Assembly: GCA_017468925.1 (NCBI GenBank)
Contig: JAFUHI010000009.1
Span: 400,162 to 464,161, forward strand
DNA length: 64,000 nt
Reading direction: 5' to 3'
Origin: Bacilli bacterium
GTDB lineage: Bacteria; Bacillota_I; Bacilli_A; RFN20; CAG-826
A program made the position numbers and the translations under genes. Shown here in pieces: positions 35,315 through 44,109 of this stretch. The notes under the pieces were generated by a model. The model was not told the DNA's origin, searched no databases, and saw nothing but the letters and a program-made list of their open reading frames with translations. Each line of letters starts with the position of its first letter. Position 1 is the stretch's first letter.

Positions 35315-37186
35315 ATGGATTATGAAATAATTGTCGTAGGAGGTGGTCATGCTGGAGTTGAAGCGGCTTTAGCCTCGGCCCATAAAGGTCATAGAACCCT
35401 TTTATGCACATTAAATAAAAAGATGATGGCCAATATGCCATGCAATCCCCATATAGGCGGCTCCGCCAAAGGGATTGTCGTTAGGGAAATTGATGCGTTG
35501 GGCGGAATAATGGGCATCGCCGCGGATCATCATCCTTTGCAAATGAAAATGTTAAATACCGGCAAAGGCCCCGGCGTCCAATGCCTTAGAGCTCAAGAAG
35601 ATAAATACGGATATCCAGAATACGTCCAATCGATTGTATTAAACACAGAAAATCTCGATGTTATAGAAGCAGAGGTCAAGGGTGTTTTAAACGAAGATAA
35701 AACGATCAATGGGATTGTCTTAGAGGATGGAAGAAAAATCTATTCAAAGGCTATTATCCTCACAGTTGGCACATATTTAGAGTCCACAATCATATCTGGA
35801 ACAAGCGTTATTCCCAGTGGACCAGATGGAGAAAAACCAAGTCATGGTCTTTCAAAATCATTATCAGATTTAGGCATAGGAATGTTTAGGCTAAAAACCG
35901 GAACACCTCCTAGATTAAAGAAGGAAACAATAGACTTTTCTGTGTCCTCAATTCAACCAGGAATGGATGGACAACTTGCCTTTTCATATACGACTAAAGA
36001 ATATGTTCCTCTTGAGAAGCAGCTTCCATGTCACTTGATTTACACAAGCGATGAGACGATAAGGATTATTAAAGATAATATTGATAAATCAGCTTTATAT
36101 AATGGAACGATAAAAGGGATTGGTCCTCGTTATTGCCCCGCCATAGAAAGCAAAGTGATGCGTTTTGCCGATAAACCCCGTCATCAATTATTCTTGGAAC
36201 CAGAAACAGAATTCGGAGATTCTATATATCTACAAGGTTTTTCTACTGGAATGCCACACGATATTCAAGAGAGAATGGTGCATTCATTGCCAGGCTGCGA
36301 AAATGCAGAAATTCTTAAATATTCATATGAGATAGAATATGATGCTCTTAAGCCTTTGCAGTTTGATGACACACTTAAAATCAAAGGATTTGAAGGGCTA
36401 TATGTTGCCGGGCAAATATGTGGAACATCAGGATATGAAGAGGCTGCCGCATTAGGCTTGATGGCAGGCATAAATGCATCGCTAAAAATAGAAGGCAAAG
36501 ATCCTTTAATCCTTTCTAGAGATGAGTCATATATAGGCGTTATGATTGACGATTTAGTAACAAAAGGCGCGGATGAACCTTATAGACTATTATCTTCTAG
36601 AGCAGAATATAGACTTTTATTAAGGCATGACAATGCGGATTTGAGGCTATGCAAATACGGGTATCAAGTTGGGTTGATAAATGAAAATAGATATAATGAT
36701 TTCATCAAAAAATACAAAGAAATCGATGAGATAATTGGTATTTTATCAAACAATTTAATATCTGATAGAGAAGGGTTAAAGACATTACTTTTATCAAGAG
36801 GATATGACGATATAAATGAAGGACACAGAGGAATTGAAATCCTAAAAAGACCGAGAATTGGATATAAAGATATAAAGCCATTAATGAAGGAACTTGATGA
36901 ATTTTATATTGACGATTCCTCAATATTATCTTTAGAGACAAAAATTAAGTTCGATGGTTATATTAAAAAAGAGAAACGTCAGGCGGAAAGCAATAGAAAA
37001 TTAGATAATATGTTGCTACCGAATGACATTGATTATTTATCAATGGACGGATTGAGATTAGAAGCCAGGACTAAATTAAACGAAACAAAGCCAAGAACCA
37101 TTGGTCAAGCCGGAAGAATCAGTGGAGTTAATCCCGCAGATGTCTCTGTTCTTGTTTTATACTTAATGAAGAATAAAAAGATATGA
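35315..37186 (+). CDS. mnmG: tRNA uridine-34 carboxymethylaminomethyl-modifying enzyme MnmG
   Basis: A 623-residue flavoprotein. FAD-binding GGGHAGVEAA (about residues 8-17), GGSAKGIVVREIDALGG (about 50), GTYLEST (about 152) and the C-terminal helical domain ending in GRISGVNPADVSVLV match MnmG (GidA). With MnmE it modifies U34 in the wobble position of several tRNAs. mnmE is not next to it, as it often is near the origin in other Firmicutes. It overlaps rsmG by 4 nt. Confidence 0.97.
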   Translation: MDYEIIVVGGGHAGVEAALASAHKGHRTLLCTLNKKMMANMPCNPHIGGSAKGIVVREIDALGGIMGIAADHHPLQMKMLNTGKGPGVQCLRAQEDKYGYPEYVQSIVLNTENLDVIEAEVKGVLNEDKTINGIVLEDGRKIYSKAIILTVGTYLESTIISGTSVIPSGPDGEKPSHGLSKSLSDLGIGMFRLKTGTPPRLKKETIDFSVSSIQPGMDGQLAFSYTTKEYVPLEKQLPCHLIYTSDETIRIIKDNIDKSALYNGTIKGIGPRYCPAIESKVMRFADKPRHQLFLEPETEFGDSIYLQGFSTGMPHDIQERMVHSLPGCENAEILKYSYEIEYDALKPLQFDDTLKIKGFEGLYVAGQICGTSGYEEAAALGLMAGINASLKIEGKDPLILSRDESYIGVMIDDLVTKGADEPYRLLSSRAEYRLLLRHDNADLRLCKYGYQVGLINENRYNDFIKKYKEIDEIIGILSNNLISDREGLKTLLLSRGYDDINEGHRGIEILKRPRIGYKDIKPLMKELDEFYIDDSSILSLETKIKFDGYIKKEKRQAESNRKLDNMLLPNDIDYLSMDGLRLEARTKLNETKPRTIGQAGRISGVNPADVSVLVLYLMKNKKI

Positions 37187-37878
37187 CATTATTAGAACTA
37201 AAAAAAGACATATCAAGCGTATTGGTGTTGGACGATTCCTGCATCAGCAAATTTGAAAAGTATATGGATTTGCTTCTTGAATGGAATGAAAGATTTAATT
37301 TGACCGCAATCAAAACCAAAGAAGAGATAATCGAGAAACATTTTTACGATTGTTTGCTCCCTGTTCAAATGATCGATTTGAATGACAAATATATTGCGGA
37401 CCTAGGGACAGGCGCAGGTTTTCCTGGGCTTGTCTGGTCAATATGTTTTCCTTCTTCCAAATTTGTTTTGATTGAATCCACTGGGAAAAAATGCAAGTTT
37501 CTTAAAGAAGTTGTTGATAAATTAGATCTCAAAAACGTCGAGATAATTAATGACAGAGTCGAAAATGTCCATAAATTCGAGACTTTTGATTTGGTGACAT
37601 CTAGGGCAATGAGCTCTCTTCAGATCATTTTAGAAGTCGGCGTACCTCTTCTAAAAATCGGCGGGCACTTTTTGGCGATGAAAGGGAGCAAGGGCGAGGA
37701 AGAAATAAAATCTTCTAAGCATTGTTTGGATGAATTGAAGTGTTCAATTTCCGCCATAAACAAGACGTCTCTTCCAACAGATGATTCAAGAAGAATCAAC
37801 ATATTAGTCAGGAAAGATGCAAAAACACCAAAAAAATATCCTAGAACTTGGTCAAATATCGTCTCCAAGCCATTATAA
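37183..37878 (+). CDS. rsmG: 16S rRNA (guanine-527-N7)-methyltransferase RsmG
   Basis: A 231-residue Rossmann methyltransferase. The SAM-binding motif is DLGTGAGFPG (about residues 68-77), preceded by LLEWNERFNLTAI and HFYDCLLP, typical of RsmG (GidB). Start overlaps the mnmG stop. Loss of this enzyme gives low-level streptomycin resistance in other bacteria. Confidence 0.96.
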   Translation: MTLLELKKDISSVLVLDDSCISKFEKYMDLLLEWNERFNLTAIKTKEEIIEKHFYDCLLPVQMIDLNDKYIADLGTGAGFPGLVWSICFPSSKFVLIESTGKKCKFLKEVVDKLDLKNVEIINDRVENVHKFETFDLVTSRAMSSLQIILEVGVPLLKIGGHFLAMKGSKGEEEIKSSKHCLDELKCSISAINKTSLPTDDSRRINILVRKDAKTPKKYPRTWSNIVSKPL

Positions 37879-37879
37879 T
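37874..37879 (+). promoter_or_regulatory. -10 element of parA (leaderless)
   Basis: TATAAT 6 nt before the parA ATG and overlapping the end of rsmG; no Shine-Dalgarno. Confidence 0.45.
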
Positions 37880-37885
37880 TAATCC

Positions 37886-38653
37886 ATGAGCAAAATTATT
37901 TCAATCGCAAATCAAAAAGGTGGAGTTGGAAAAACAACAACCGCAGTTAATCTCTCTGCCTGTTTTGCTTCTTTGGGATATAAAGTTCTTTTGATTGACA
38001 TGGATCCACAAGGAAATGCAGGAAGAGGACTTGGCATTGATATCACGTCAATGAAAACAACGATATTCGATGTCTTGACTGGTAGTATGCATATAGATCA
38101 AGTCATCATGCCAACAAGGTATCAAAACCTCCATTTGCTTCCATCAAACCTTAAATTAGCAACTCTAGATGGATATTTCGCTGATAGGAATTTCTCCACA
38201 TCCTTCACTTTATTAAAAGAAAAGATTGAAAATATTTCTCTCAGCTATGACTTTATTATCATCGATTGTCCCCCTTCGTTGGGTTTTTTGTCTTTAAATA
38301 GCTTGGCGGCATCCACATCCGTCATAATACCAATACAATGTGAATATTTTGCGATGGAAGGAGTGGCCTCCGTTTTATCCACCATAAACAAGGTTCATCA
38401 TCAATTTAATCAAAAGCTCAGAATCGAAGGCTTTCTCTTGACTATGTACGACTCGAAAGTATCTTTGAATGTCGAGGTTGCAGAAGAAGTAAGGAACGTA
38501 TTTAAGGAAAATACCTTCTCTGTTGCGATACCAAGGAATGTTTCTTTGGCCGAAGCCTGCGCTTTAGGGCAGCCCATTACTACATATAAGCCCACCTCAC
38601 ACGGTGCAACAGCCTATATGTCTTTAGCGAAAGAGGTCTTAGAACGTGGCTAA
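37886..38653 (+). CDS. parA: Chromosome partitioning ATPase ParA (Soj)
   Basis: A 255-residue deviant-Walker ATPase: KGGVGKTTTAVNL (about residues 10-22), DMDPQGNAG, and IIDCPPSLG (about 129-137). Length and motifs fit the chromosomal Soj type without an N-terminal DNA-binding domain. It works with ParB to separate origins. Order mnmG-rsmG-parA-parB is the one normally found near oriC in Firmicutes. Overlaps parB by 8 nt. Confidence 0.95.
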   Translation: MSKIISIANQKGGVGKTTTAVNLSACFASLGYKVLLIDMDPQGNAGRGLGIDITSMKTTIFDVLTGSMHIDQVIMPTRYQNLHLLPSNLKLATLDGYFADRNFSTSFTLLKEKIENISLSYDFIIIDCPPSLGFLSLNSLAASTSVIIPIQCEYFAMEGVASVLSTINKVHHQFNQKLRIEGFLLTMYDSKVSLNVEVAEEVRNVFKENTFSVAIPRNVSLAEACALGQPITTYKPTSHGATAYMSLAKEVLERG

Positions 38654-39488
38654 AAAAACACAATTTATCAAAAATAATTCCCTTAACGACCTTATTCAGA
38701 AGTTCTCTAAGCACGATGTTATTGCCGAAATGGAAAAGGAATACTCCAAAATGGAGTCCAAAACTCTTTCCATTTCTTTGATAGATGACAATAAATTTAT
38801 TGATTCTGTTGCGATGGGTCAACCTTTGGTTGATAGGTTTGCATCCACGATTGAAGAGAGAGGAATCTGGAATCCATTAATCGTAAGACCGTGCGGCGCG
38901 CATTTCGAGTTGATTTTAGGGCGAAAAAGATTTTTTGGCGCAAAAAAGATAGGTCTAGCAGAAGTCCCCGTTGTTGCCATTGATGTGGGGGATGAAGAAA
39001 CATTGCTGATGCTTTTGGCGGATTGCCGTGACCAAAGAGAACCAAATATAGTTGAAATGGCAAATATATATAAGGAACTCGCCAATAGATTTGATTATTC
39101 TCAGTTGACCTTGGCAAAAATATCCCATTTTTCTAGAAGCCAAGTCACAAACATAATGAGAATATTATCACTGCCAAAGAATATAGTGGACCAGATTGCG
39201 ACCGGCAACCTAACTTATGGACATGGTAGGGCGATCGCGACTCTTTCCAATGATCAGATTCAAGAGATTGTTGAATTGATTCATCGAGAAAAATTATCTG
39301 TTAGGCAAACAGAAGAATTGGCGAGGCAATATACAGAAAAGCCAATTGAGAAAATAGAAATCTCCGATTCAGATAAGATGAAAAAGACAACAGGTGCCAA
39401 AGCGGTGACAATAAAAAATAACACCATAACGATGGTCTTCAAAAACGAAAAAGACTTAAAAAACTTTATCAAAACCCACTTAAATTAA
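38646..39488 (+). CDS. parB: ParB-like chromosome partitioning protein (divergent)
   Basis: Starts with GTG at 38646 inside the end of parA (280 residues). It has a ParB/sulfiredoxin-fold domain (about residues 55-125) and an HTH region (about 135-190, QLTLAKISHFSRSQVTNIMRILSLP). The CTP-binding box GERRxxA reads GRKRFFGA and the ENLQR box reads DCRDQREPN, both looser than usual. The C-terminal dimer domain is short and ends in a Lys-rich tail. No parS site (TGTTTCACGTGAAACA type) was noticed in this window. Its position fixes the call; whether it still binds CTP is open. Confidence 0.82.
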   Translation: MAKKTQFIKNNSLNDLIQKFSKHDVIAEMEKEYSKMESKTLSISLIDDNKFIDSVAMGQPLVDRFASTIEERGIWNPLIVRPCGAHFELILGRKRFFGAKKIGLAEVPVVAIDVGDEETLLMLLADCRDQREPNIVEMANIYKELANRFDYSQLTLAKISHFSRSQVTNIMRILSLPKNIVDQIATGNLTYGHGRAIATLSNDQIQEIVELIHREKLSVRQTEELARQYTEKPIEKIEISDSDKMKKTTGAKAVTIKNNTITMVFKNEKDLKNFIKTHLN

Positions 39489-39492
39489 GAAA

Positions 39493-40206
39493 TTAAATAC
39501 CTGCAACCTGCTTACTGTTGATGGTTTTTTCACGCAGATGCGCCGTGTCGTTGTATCTAAGTATTTTGCCGTAATATCTATCATCGACTTCTACAAAATC
39601 TATGATGGTGACAGCGGTTAAATCCATGCATTGGAAAGTAGTGCTAAAAATACTATATGGGATATCTAGCATATTGCTTAGGAAAGAATAAGCAAAACCA
39701 CCATGGGCGACAAGCGCAATATTTCCAGGCAATTCCTTGATTTTTCTATAACAATTGTTTTCTCTATCATGTCTAAGACCGAGGCTTTCCAAGAATTCAT
39801 CAGAAAGTTTTGCCATATGCTCGAAGCCCTCTTTAAATTTATCGTTTTCAAAAGAAGGATCTTCGTAATATTTCAATCCTCTGTTAATCGTTTCCGTTTT
39901 TCTGAAAGCTTTTATGTGATTAGGTTCCCAAAATGGCCATTGGTATTTGTCATTGCCAAGATTCAAAATAAAGAACCTTCCTCCATTATCTTCACGGCTC
40001 CAATCTTGCTGTATAGGCGTGATTTGATGGGGTTTTGCAAGGAAATTGGCGGTTTCCGTTGCTCTTCCTTGAGATGAACAATATATGGCGTCAAACTTGA
40101 TATCTTTATAATATTTGCCTAACTTTTGCGCTTGTTCTTTGCCCAGTTCGGTTAGGCAGTCGAGGGCGTAATTTGGATCGCCATGTCTTATCAAATATAT
40201 TCTCAT
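39493..40206 (-). CDS. Histidine phosphatase family protein
   Basis: A 237-residue protein of the phosphoglycerate mutase-like superfamily. The catalytic RHG motif is LIRHGDP (residues 5-11) with the second His in VAHGG near residue 172. The sequence between, with CSSQGRATETANFL, is typical of the phosphatase rather than the mutase branch. The substrate is not known. Convergent with parB (4 nt apart), with no terminator between them. Confidence 0.85.
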   Translation of the reverse strand: MRIYLIRHGDPNYALDCLTELGKEQAQKLGKYYKDIKFDAIYCSSQGRATETANFLAKPHQITPIQQDWSREDNGGRFFILNLGNDKYQWPFWEPNHIKAFRKTETINRGLKYYEDPSFENDKFKEGFEHMAKLSDEFLESLGLRHDRENNCYRKIKELPGNIALVAHGGFAYSFLSNMLDIPYSIFSTTFQCMDLTAVTIIDFVEVDDRYYGKILRYNDTAHLREKTINSKQVAGI

Positions 40207-40227
40207 GTTAATAATCTTGCACTTTTC

Positions 40228-40255
40228 TTGACTTCATTTCTACACTTACTAAAAT
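40228..40255 (+). promoter_or_regulatory. Promoter of the FMN riboswitch-ribU transcript
   Basis: TTGACT, 16-nt spacer, TAAAAT; start expected near 40262, at the 5' edge of the riboswitch. Confidence 0.78.
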
Positions 40256-40258
40256 AAA

Positions 40259-40371
40259 AGTACTTCAGGGTGACGTTAATTACGTCGACTGGCGGTATAG
40301 CCCGCAAGCTCCTAGAGCACGATTAGGTGAAAATCCTAAGCCAACGGTAAAGTCCGGGTGAGAGAAGTAAG
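40259..40371 (+). ncRNA. FMN riboswitch (RFN element)
   Basis: All conserved parts of the RFN element are seen: the AGGGTGA start (40267), GGCGGTATAGCCCGC, ATTAGGTGAAAATCCTAAGCC, and the end GTAAAGTCCGGGTGAGAGAAG (about 40348-40368). Outer helix P1 is TACTTC (40261-40266) with GAAGTA (40364-40369). Bound FMN should favour the downstream hairpin and lower ribU expression. Confidence 0.95.
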
Positions 40372-40374
40372 CGT

Positions 40375-40403
40375 TCCCCTGGAATATGTTTGGGGGATTT
40401 TTT
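40375..40403 (+). terminator. Riboswitch expression platform: terminator overlapping the Shine-Dalgarno
   Basis: Stem TCCCCT (40375-40380) with GGGGGA (40392-40397), 11-nt loop, then six T directly before the ATG at 40405. The 3' arm GGGGGA is also the only ribosome-site-like sequence, so the same hairpin could stop transcription or block translation. Confidence 0.8.
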
Positions 40404-40404
40404 A

Positions 40405-41229
40405 ATGAATGATGTTCTGAAATATTCCTTGCTTGCCGGTGCAATCGTGCTAGTTGTGGTGGGTGTTATCGTTTCTTTAATCATCGAGCATAAAAAAGAT
40501 AATCGTAGCAATGTTCGTTATATTGCTAGAGTTTCTGTTTTCGGGGCTTTATCCGCCATCCTTTATTGCGTTCCATTTTTGACGTTTAAGCTCCCATTTT
40601 TGCCTTCATTCTTATCCATCCATTTAGATGAAATTCCTATTTTTATTGTGGGTTTTGCTTATGGCCCTTGGTCAGCGGTTGGAGTAATTGTAGTGAAAAC
40701 ATTGATTAAGCTGCCTTTAACTACAACTTTGACGGTTGGAGAATTTGGAGATTTATTTTATTCACTCGTTTTCATTCTTCCTTCTGCGATTTTGTATCAG
40801 AAGAGAAGAAAATTGTCGTCCGTTTTCATAGGCTTCGGCATATCGATGGTCACTCAGTTGCTAGTAGCAATGGTATTTAACGTCTATGTGATGATTCCTT
40901 TCTATATGCTAGTAATGGGTTTGCCAGAAGAGGCCATATTATCGATGTGCCAGGCGGCGAATCCAAACATCAAAGATGTCGGCTGGTCATATGCATTATT
41001 CGCAGTTCTTCCGATGAATGCGATAAAAAACGGCATCGTATTGGTCGCTACATTCTTCATGTATAAAGGACTAAGAAGGTTCTTGAAATTAAGTTGGACC
41101 GCAAAAAGAAAACAAAAAGCATCTGCAGATGTAGAACTGTATCGCCTCCCGCAGTCAAGCACGACTGAAAACAGCATACAAAAAGCACCCGAGATTGACT
41201 CGGATGCTAATGGTTCTGTAATTAATTAG
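40405..41229 (+). CDS. ribU: Riboflavin ECF transporter S component RibU
   Basis: Starts at ATG 40405, just after the riboswitch hairpin (274 residues). Six predicted helices; the ECF S-component signature is in YIARVSVFGALSAILY and LPFLPSFLSIHLDEIPIFIVGFAYGPWSA (about residues 40-95), as in RibU. It binds riboflavin and works with a shared ECF energising module encoded elsewhere. FMN control fits. No riboflavin synthesis gene is in view, so the strain may depend on uptake. Its C-terminal tail encodes the terminator of the convergent ferredoxin gene. Confidence 0.93.
   Translation: MNDVLKYSLLAGAIVLVVVGVIVSLIIEHKKDNRSNVRYIARVSVFGALSAILYCVPFLTFKLPFLPSFLSIHLDEIPIFIVGFAYGPWSAVGVIVVKTLIKLPLTTTLTVGEFGDLFYSLVFILPSAILYQKRRKLSSVFIGFGISMVTQLLVAMVFNVYVMIPFYMLVMGLPEEAILSMCQAANPNIKDVGWSYALFAVLPMNAIKNGIVLVATFFMYKGLRRFLKLSWTAKRKQKASADVELYRLPQSSTTENSIQKAPEIDSDANGSVIN
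41184..41208 (-). terminator. Terminator of ferredoxin gene, inside ribU
   Basis: AGCATCCGAG / CTCGGGTGCT (10 bp, one mismatch-type G-U) with a 5-nt loop; on the minus strand TTTTTG follows. It lies in the last codons of ribU. Confidence 0.8.
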
Positions 41230-41405
41230 GCTTCTTCGATGGCGCCAACTGGGCAAGTGGCAACGGCATCTTCAATGACTTCGTCTTCGGCCTCGGCGTA
41301 AGCTTCAGCTTTTCCTTCGTCGTTGAATTGGAATGCTTCGGAGTGTGAACCAACGCACAACCCGCAACCGATGCAAAGATCGGCATTGACTTTTGCTTTC
41401 TTCAT
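41226..41405 (-). CDS. [4Fe-4S] ferredoxin
   Basis: A 59-residue protein from ATG 41405, which has an AGGAGG ribosome site; earlier in-frame starts would be upstream of it. Ligands are CIGCGLC (residues 11-17) and CP near residue 51, so a single [4Fe-4S] cluster is likely. It is very acidic, as is usual for clostridial-type electron carriers. It is alone in its unit and uses the promoter at 41434-41462. Confidence 0.93.
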   Translation of the reverse strand: MKKAKVNADLCIGCGLCVGSHSEAFQFNDEGKAEAYAEAEDEVIEDAVATCPVGAIEEA

Positions 41406-41433
41406 AACAAAACCTCCTCTAGGTACAAAATGA

Positions 41434-41462
41434 ATTATAGGATAAAAACACCTTTGATTCAA
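41434..41462 (-). promoter_or_regulatory. Promoter of the ferredoxin gene
   Basis: TTGAAT (41462-41457), 17-nt spacer, TATAAT (41439-41434). Confidence 0.8.
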
Positions 41463-41510
41463 TATAACTATTTTAATATGTTTTTCATTTAAGAAAATTC
41501 ATCATAATAG

Positions 41511-41516
41511 TAAAAT
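41511..41516 (+). promoter_or_regulatory. -10 element before a membrane protein gene (leaderless)
   Basis: TAAAAT 7 nt before the ATG at 41524, no Shine-Dalgarno; -35 weak. Confidence 0.4.
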
Positions 41517-41523
41517 CTAATTA

Positions 41524-41835
41524 ATGGTTACTAGAGTAAAAAAGTGGGAAAGATATAGAAAGAAAATCGAGAAAATGCCCGATGGGCGCTTTCCGACTCA
41601 GCAAGGAGTGGAGGTCGAAAAGAAGGCCGCTGATGATTTTGTTCTTGCTTCTGCCTCCCCGGCGATTTATGCAATTGATTCGACAACCATCGGGATAAAA
41701 AGACGGACACCTCATCTATTTTTCAAAGGCAAAAGAAAAAAATTATTAATATTAATCATTAAAGTGTTTATATTAGTTTTGGCAATCGTAGCATTCATTC
41801 TTCTCTGGATGCTATGGGTGGCCAGGGGGAATTAA
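41524..41835 (+). CDS. Small single-pass membrane protein of unknown function
   Basis: A 103-residue protein that I do not recognise. The first 70 residues are basic and soluble (KKWERYRKKIEK, KRRTPHLFFKGKRKK), then one membrane helix (LLILIIKVFILVLAIVAFILL) and a short tail, so the N-terminus should face the cytoplasm. It stands 1 nt before cmk and is probably transcribed with cmk and der. It could be a regulator or a membrane tether, but nothing in the sequence tells which. Confidence 0.6.
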   Translation: MVTRVKKWERYRKKIEKMPDGRFPTQQGVEVEKKAADDFVLASASPAIYAIDSTTIGIKRRTPHLFFKGKRKKLLILIIKVFILVLAIVAFILLWMLWVARGN

Positions 41836-41836
41836 A

Positions 41837-42520
41837 ATGAAAAAATGTGTCGCAATCGCAATTGATGGACCAGCCGCTGCGGGGAAAAGCACCGTGGCGA
41901 AATTAGTCGCTAAAGCCTTAAACATGACTTATATCGACACAGGCGCTATGTACCGTGCCGTGACTTGGGCGACAATCAATGCCGGATTAGACCCCAAAAA
42001 AGAAGAAGACGCCAAAACACTCCTCCCTGGATTAAAAATAGATTTGATGGAGGATGGCAGGGTTTTTTGCAACGGAAATGATGTTACAAAAATCATCAGA
42101 GAGCCAATCGTATCGGGGAATGTAAGTTATATTGCCGCAATGAAATCGGTAAGGCTTGCCCTCATTGATATGCAAAGAGAACTCGCCAAAAGCAAATCGG
42201 TCGTAATGGATGGAAGGGATATTGGCAGCTATGTTTTGCCGGATGCCGAAGTAAAAATATTCCAAATCGCATCTGTTGAGACTAGAGCCCAAAGAAGATT
42301 TATTGAAAATCAAAGCAAGGGCATAGACACCACATACGAAGAAGTGGAAGAGGAAGTCAGGAAAAGAGACTACATTGACTCCCATCGTGATTTCGACCCG
42401 CTTGTGGCGGCGGAAGATAGCATCGAAATCGATACATCCTTCATGACCATCCAAGAAGTGGTAGATGCAATTTTAAAGGTCATTAAAGAAAAAACCGGAT
42501 TGGAGCCTCAATGCCATTAG
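41837..42520 (+). CDS. cmk: Cytidylate kinase
   Basis: A 227-residue P-loop kinase: IDGPAAAGKSTVAK (about residues 9-22), YIDTGAMYRAVTW (about 35) and MDGRDIGSYVLPDAEVKIF (about 125). It phosphorylates CMP and dCMP. The cmk-der adjacency is near the cmk-rpsA-der order of Bacillus; rpsA is missing here. Ends overlapping der by 10 nt. Confidence 0.96.
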   Translation: MKKCVAIAIDGPAAAGKSTVAKLVAKALNMTYIDTGAMYRAVTWATINAGLDPKKEEDAKTLLPGLKIDLMEDGRVFCNGNDVTKIIREPIVSGNVSYIAAMKSVRLALIDMQRELAKSKSVVMDGRDIGSYVLPDAEVKIFQIASVETRAQRRFIENQSKGIDTTYEEVEEEVRKRDYIDSHRDFDPLVAAEDSIEIDTSFMTIQEVVDAILKVIKEKTGLEPQCH

Positions 42521-43818
42521 GAACAGTCGCTATTGTCGGGGCGCCAAGCGTAGGAAAATCCACTATATTCAATCGTATCGTCGGCGAAAGAGCGGCGATT
42601 GTCAGTGAAATCCCAGGAACCACAAGAGATAGGCTATATTCCAAAGCCAGCTGGCTTACGAAAGAATTCACGGTAATAGATACTGGTGGACTACAAATCA
42701 AGGACGCGCCATTCCAAGAAGAAATAAGAGCTCAAGTCGATTTAGCCTTAATCGAAAGCGACTTGATAGTTTTTGTCGTGGATGGGAAAGTTGGCTTAAG
42801 CGGCAACGATAGGTATATAGCAAAACTTCTTTATAAGACAAATAGGCCGATTATTTTAGCGGTCAACAAAGTTGATAACATTAATGAAATATCTTCAATC
42901 GGCGATTTCTATAGATTGGGATTTGGAGATCCTATCGCTACATCAGGCGCCCACGGAATCGGAATAGGCGACTTGCTTGATAGGATAATCGCCTTGCTCC
43001 CAGAACGCGAAGAAATCGATTATGGGAATGCGATAACATTCTCGCTTGTTGGGAGGCCTAATGTAGGCAAATCATCGATCACCAATTATATCCTTGGCGA
43101 ATATAGGCAAATCGTTTCCTCGATCTCTGGCACGACTAGGGATTCTATTGATACCCCGTTCACATATGACGATAAAAATTTTGTCGTTATTGATACAGCT
43201 GGTTTGGTAAAAAGAGGCAAGATTTACGAGGCAATTGATAAATATTCTGCATTAAGAGCCCTTAAAGCAATCGAAAGAAGTGAGATAGCATTGTTTGTTA
43301 TCGATGGCTCAACTGGCATGATTGCCCAGGATGCCCACGTGGTTGGATATGCGGTTGAAGCAAAGAAAGCAGTGGTAGTCCTGGTGAATAAATGGGACGT
43401 GGAAAAACATGGGGTGGACGACCAAAGGAAATTCCTTGAGCTATTGAGAGCGAATTTCAAATTCCTAGAATATGCCCCGGTGATATTTGTCTCTGCAAAA
43501 ACAGGCAAGAATATGGAAAAAGTACTCCCTACCATCATGAACGTGCATGATGCCTATAATCGCAGAATCCCTACATCTATATTAAATAAGATAATATTAG
43601 ACGCGCAGGAGATGAATCCGACTCCAGAATTCAACCATGGAAGGCTTAAGATCATTTATGCTAGCCAAGTAGGCGTTGAGCCTCCAACATTCGTCTTATT
43701 CTGCAACAACCCAGCCTTCGCTCATTTCTCTTACACCAGGTATTTAGAGAACAGGCTTAGGGAGTCGTTTGACTTCGAAGGAACACCTCTAAATATCATC
43801 TATAGAATGCGAAAATAA
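42511..43818 (+). CDS. der: Ribosome biogenesis GTPase Der
   Basis: A 435-residue protein with two tandem GTPase domains, P-loops GAPSVGKST (about residue 10) and GRPNVGKSS (about residue 182), G3 DTGG and DTAG, G4 NKVD and NKWD, and the C-terminal KH-like domain. Der (EngA) helps mature the 50S subunit. Length and order of motifs are as usual. Confidence 0.97.
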   Translation: MPLGTVAIVGAPSVGKSTIFNRIVGERAAIVSEIPGTTRDRLYSKASWLTKEFTVIDTGGLQIKDAPFQEEIRAQVDLALIESDLIVFVVDGKVGLSGNDRYIAKLLYKTNRPIILAVNKVDNINEISSIGDFYRLGFGDPIATSGAHGIGIGDLLDRIIALLPEREEIDYGNAITFSLVGRPNVGKSSITNYILGEYRQIVSSISGTTRDSIDTPFTYDDKNFVVIDTAGLVKRGKIYEAIDKYSALRALKAIERSEIALFVIDGSTGMIAQDAHVVGYAVEAKKAVVVLVNKWDVEKHGVDDQRKFLELLRANFKFLEYAPVIFVSAKTGKNMEKVLPTIMNVHDAYNRRIPTSILNKIILDAQEMNPTPEFNHGRLKIIYASQVGVEPPTFVLFCNNPAFAHFSYTRYLENRLRESFDFEGTPLNIIYRMRK

Positions 43819-43847
43819 TAGTAAAGATTGTAAAGATTTTAAATAAT

Positions 43848-44017
43848 CAAAACATTCGATAGTAGGCTTGTTTTAACTGTCTTATCTTTTGTGATAATTA
43901 AAAATTATTAATCAAAAAATTCAGGAATTATCGAATGTTTTTTATATCCTGAACAAACGTAAAATAATTTAATCAAATTTTCAAAAAATAATAATATAGG
44001 AAACATCGAATGTTTTT
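43848..44017. repeat. Three copies of an ATCGAATGTTTT motif upstream of HU
   Basis: The 291-nt AT-rich gap before the HU gene holds two direct copies (43930-43942 and 44005-44016) and one inverted copy (43848-43860) of ATCGAATGTTTT. The last lies in a near-palindrome ACATCGAATGT. Possible operator or DNA-bending sites for HU autoregulation. Confidence 0.5.
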
Positions 44018-44109
44018 AAAAATAAATTTTTGGTCAAAATATTGTAAAATCATCGATGGTATGTTAATTTATTGATACATACATTTAGCATATAGGAGGA
44101 ATTATCCAA

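Noticed and set aside
35315-39488. Replication origin near mnmG-rsmG-parAB
   Set aside because: Gene order suggests closeness to oriC, but no dnaA gene and no cluster of DnaA boxes was seen; only a single TTATCCACC-like sequence near 38376.
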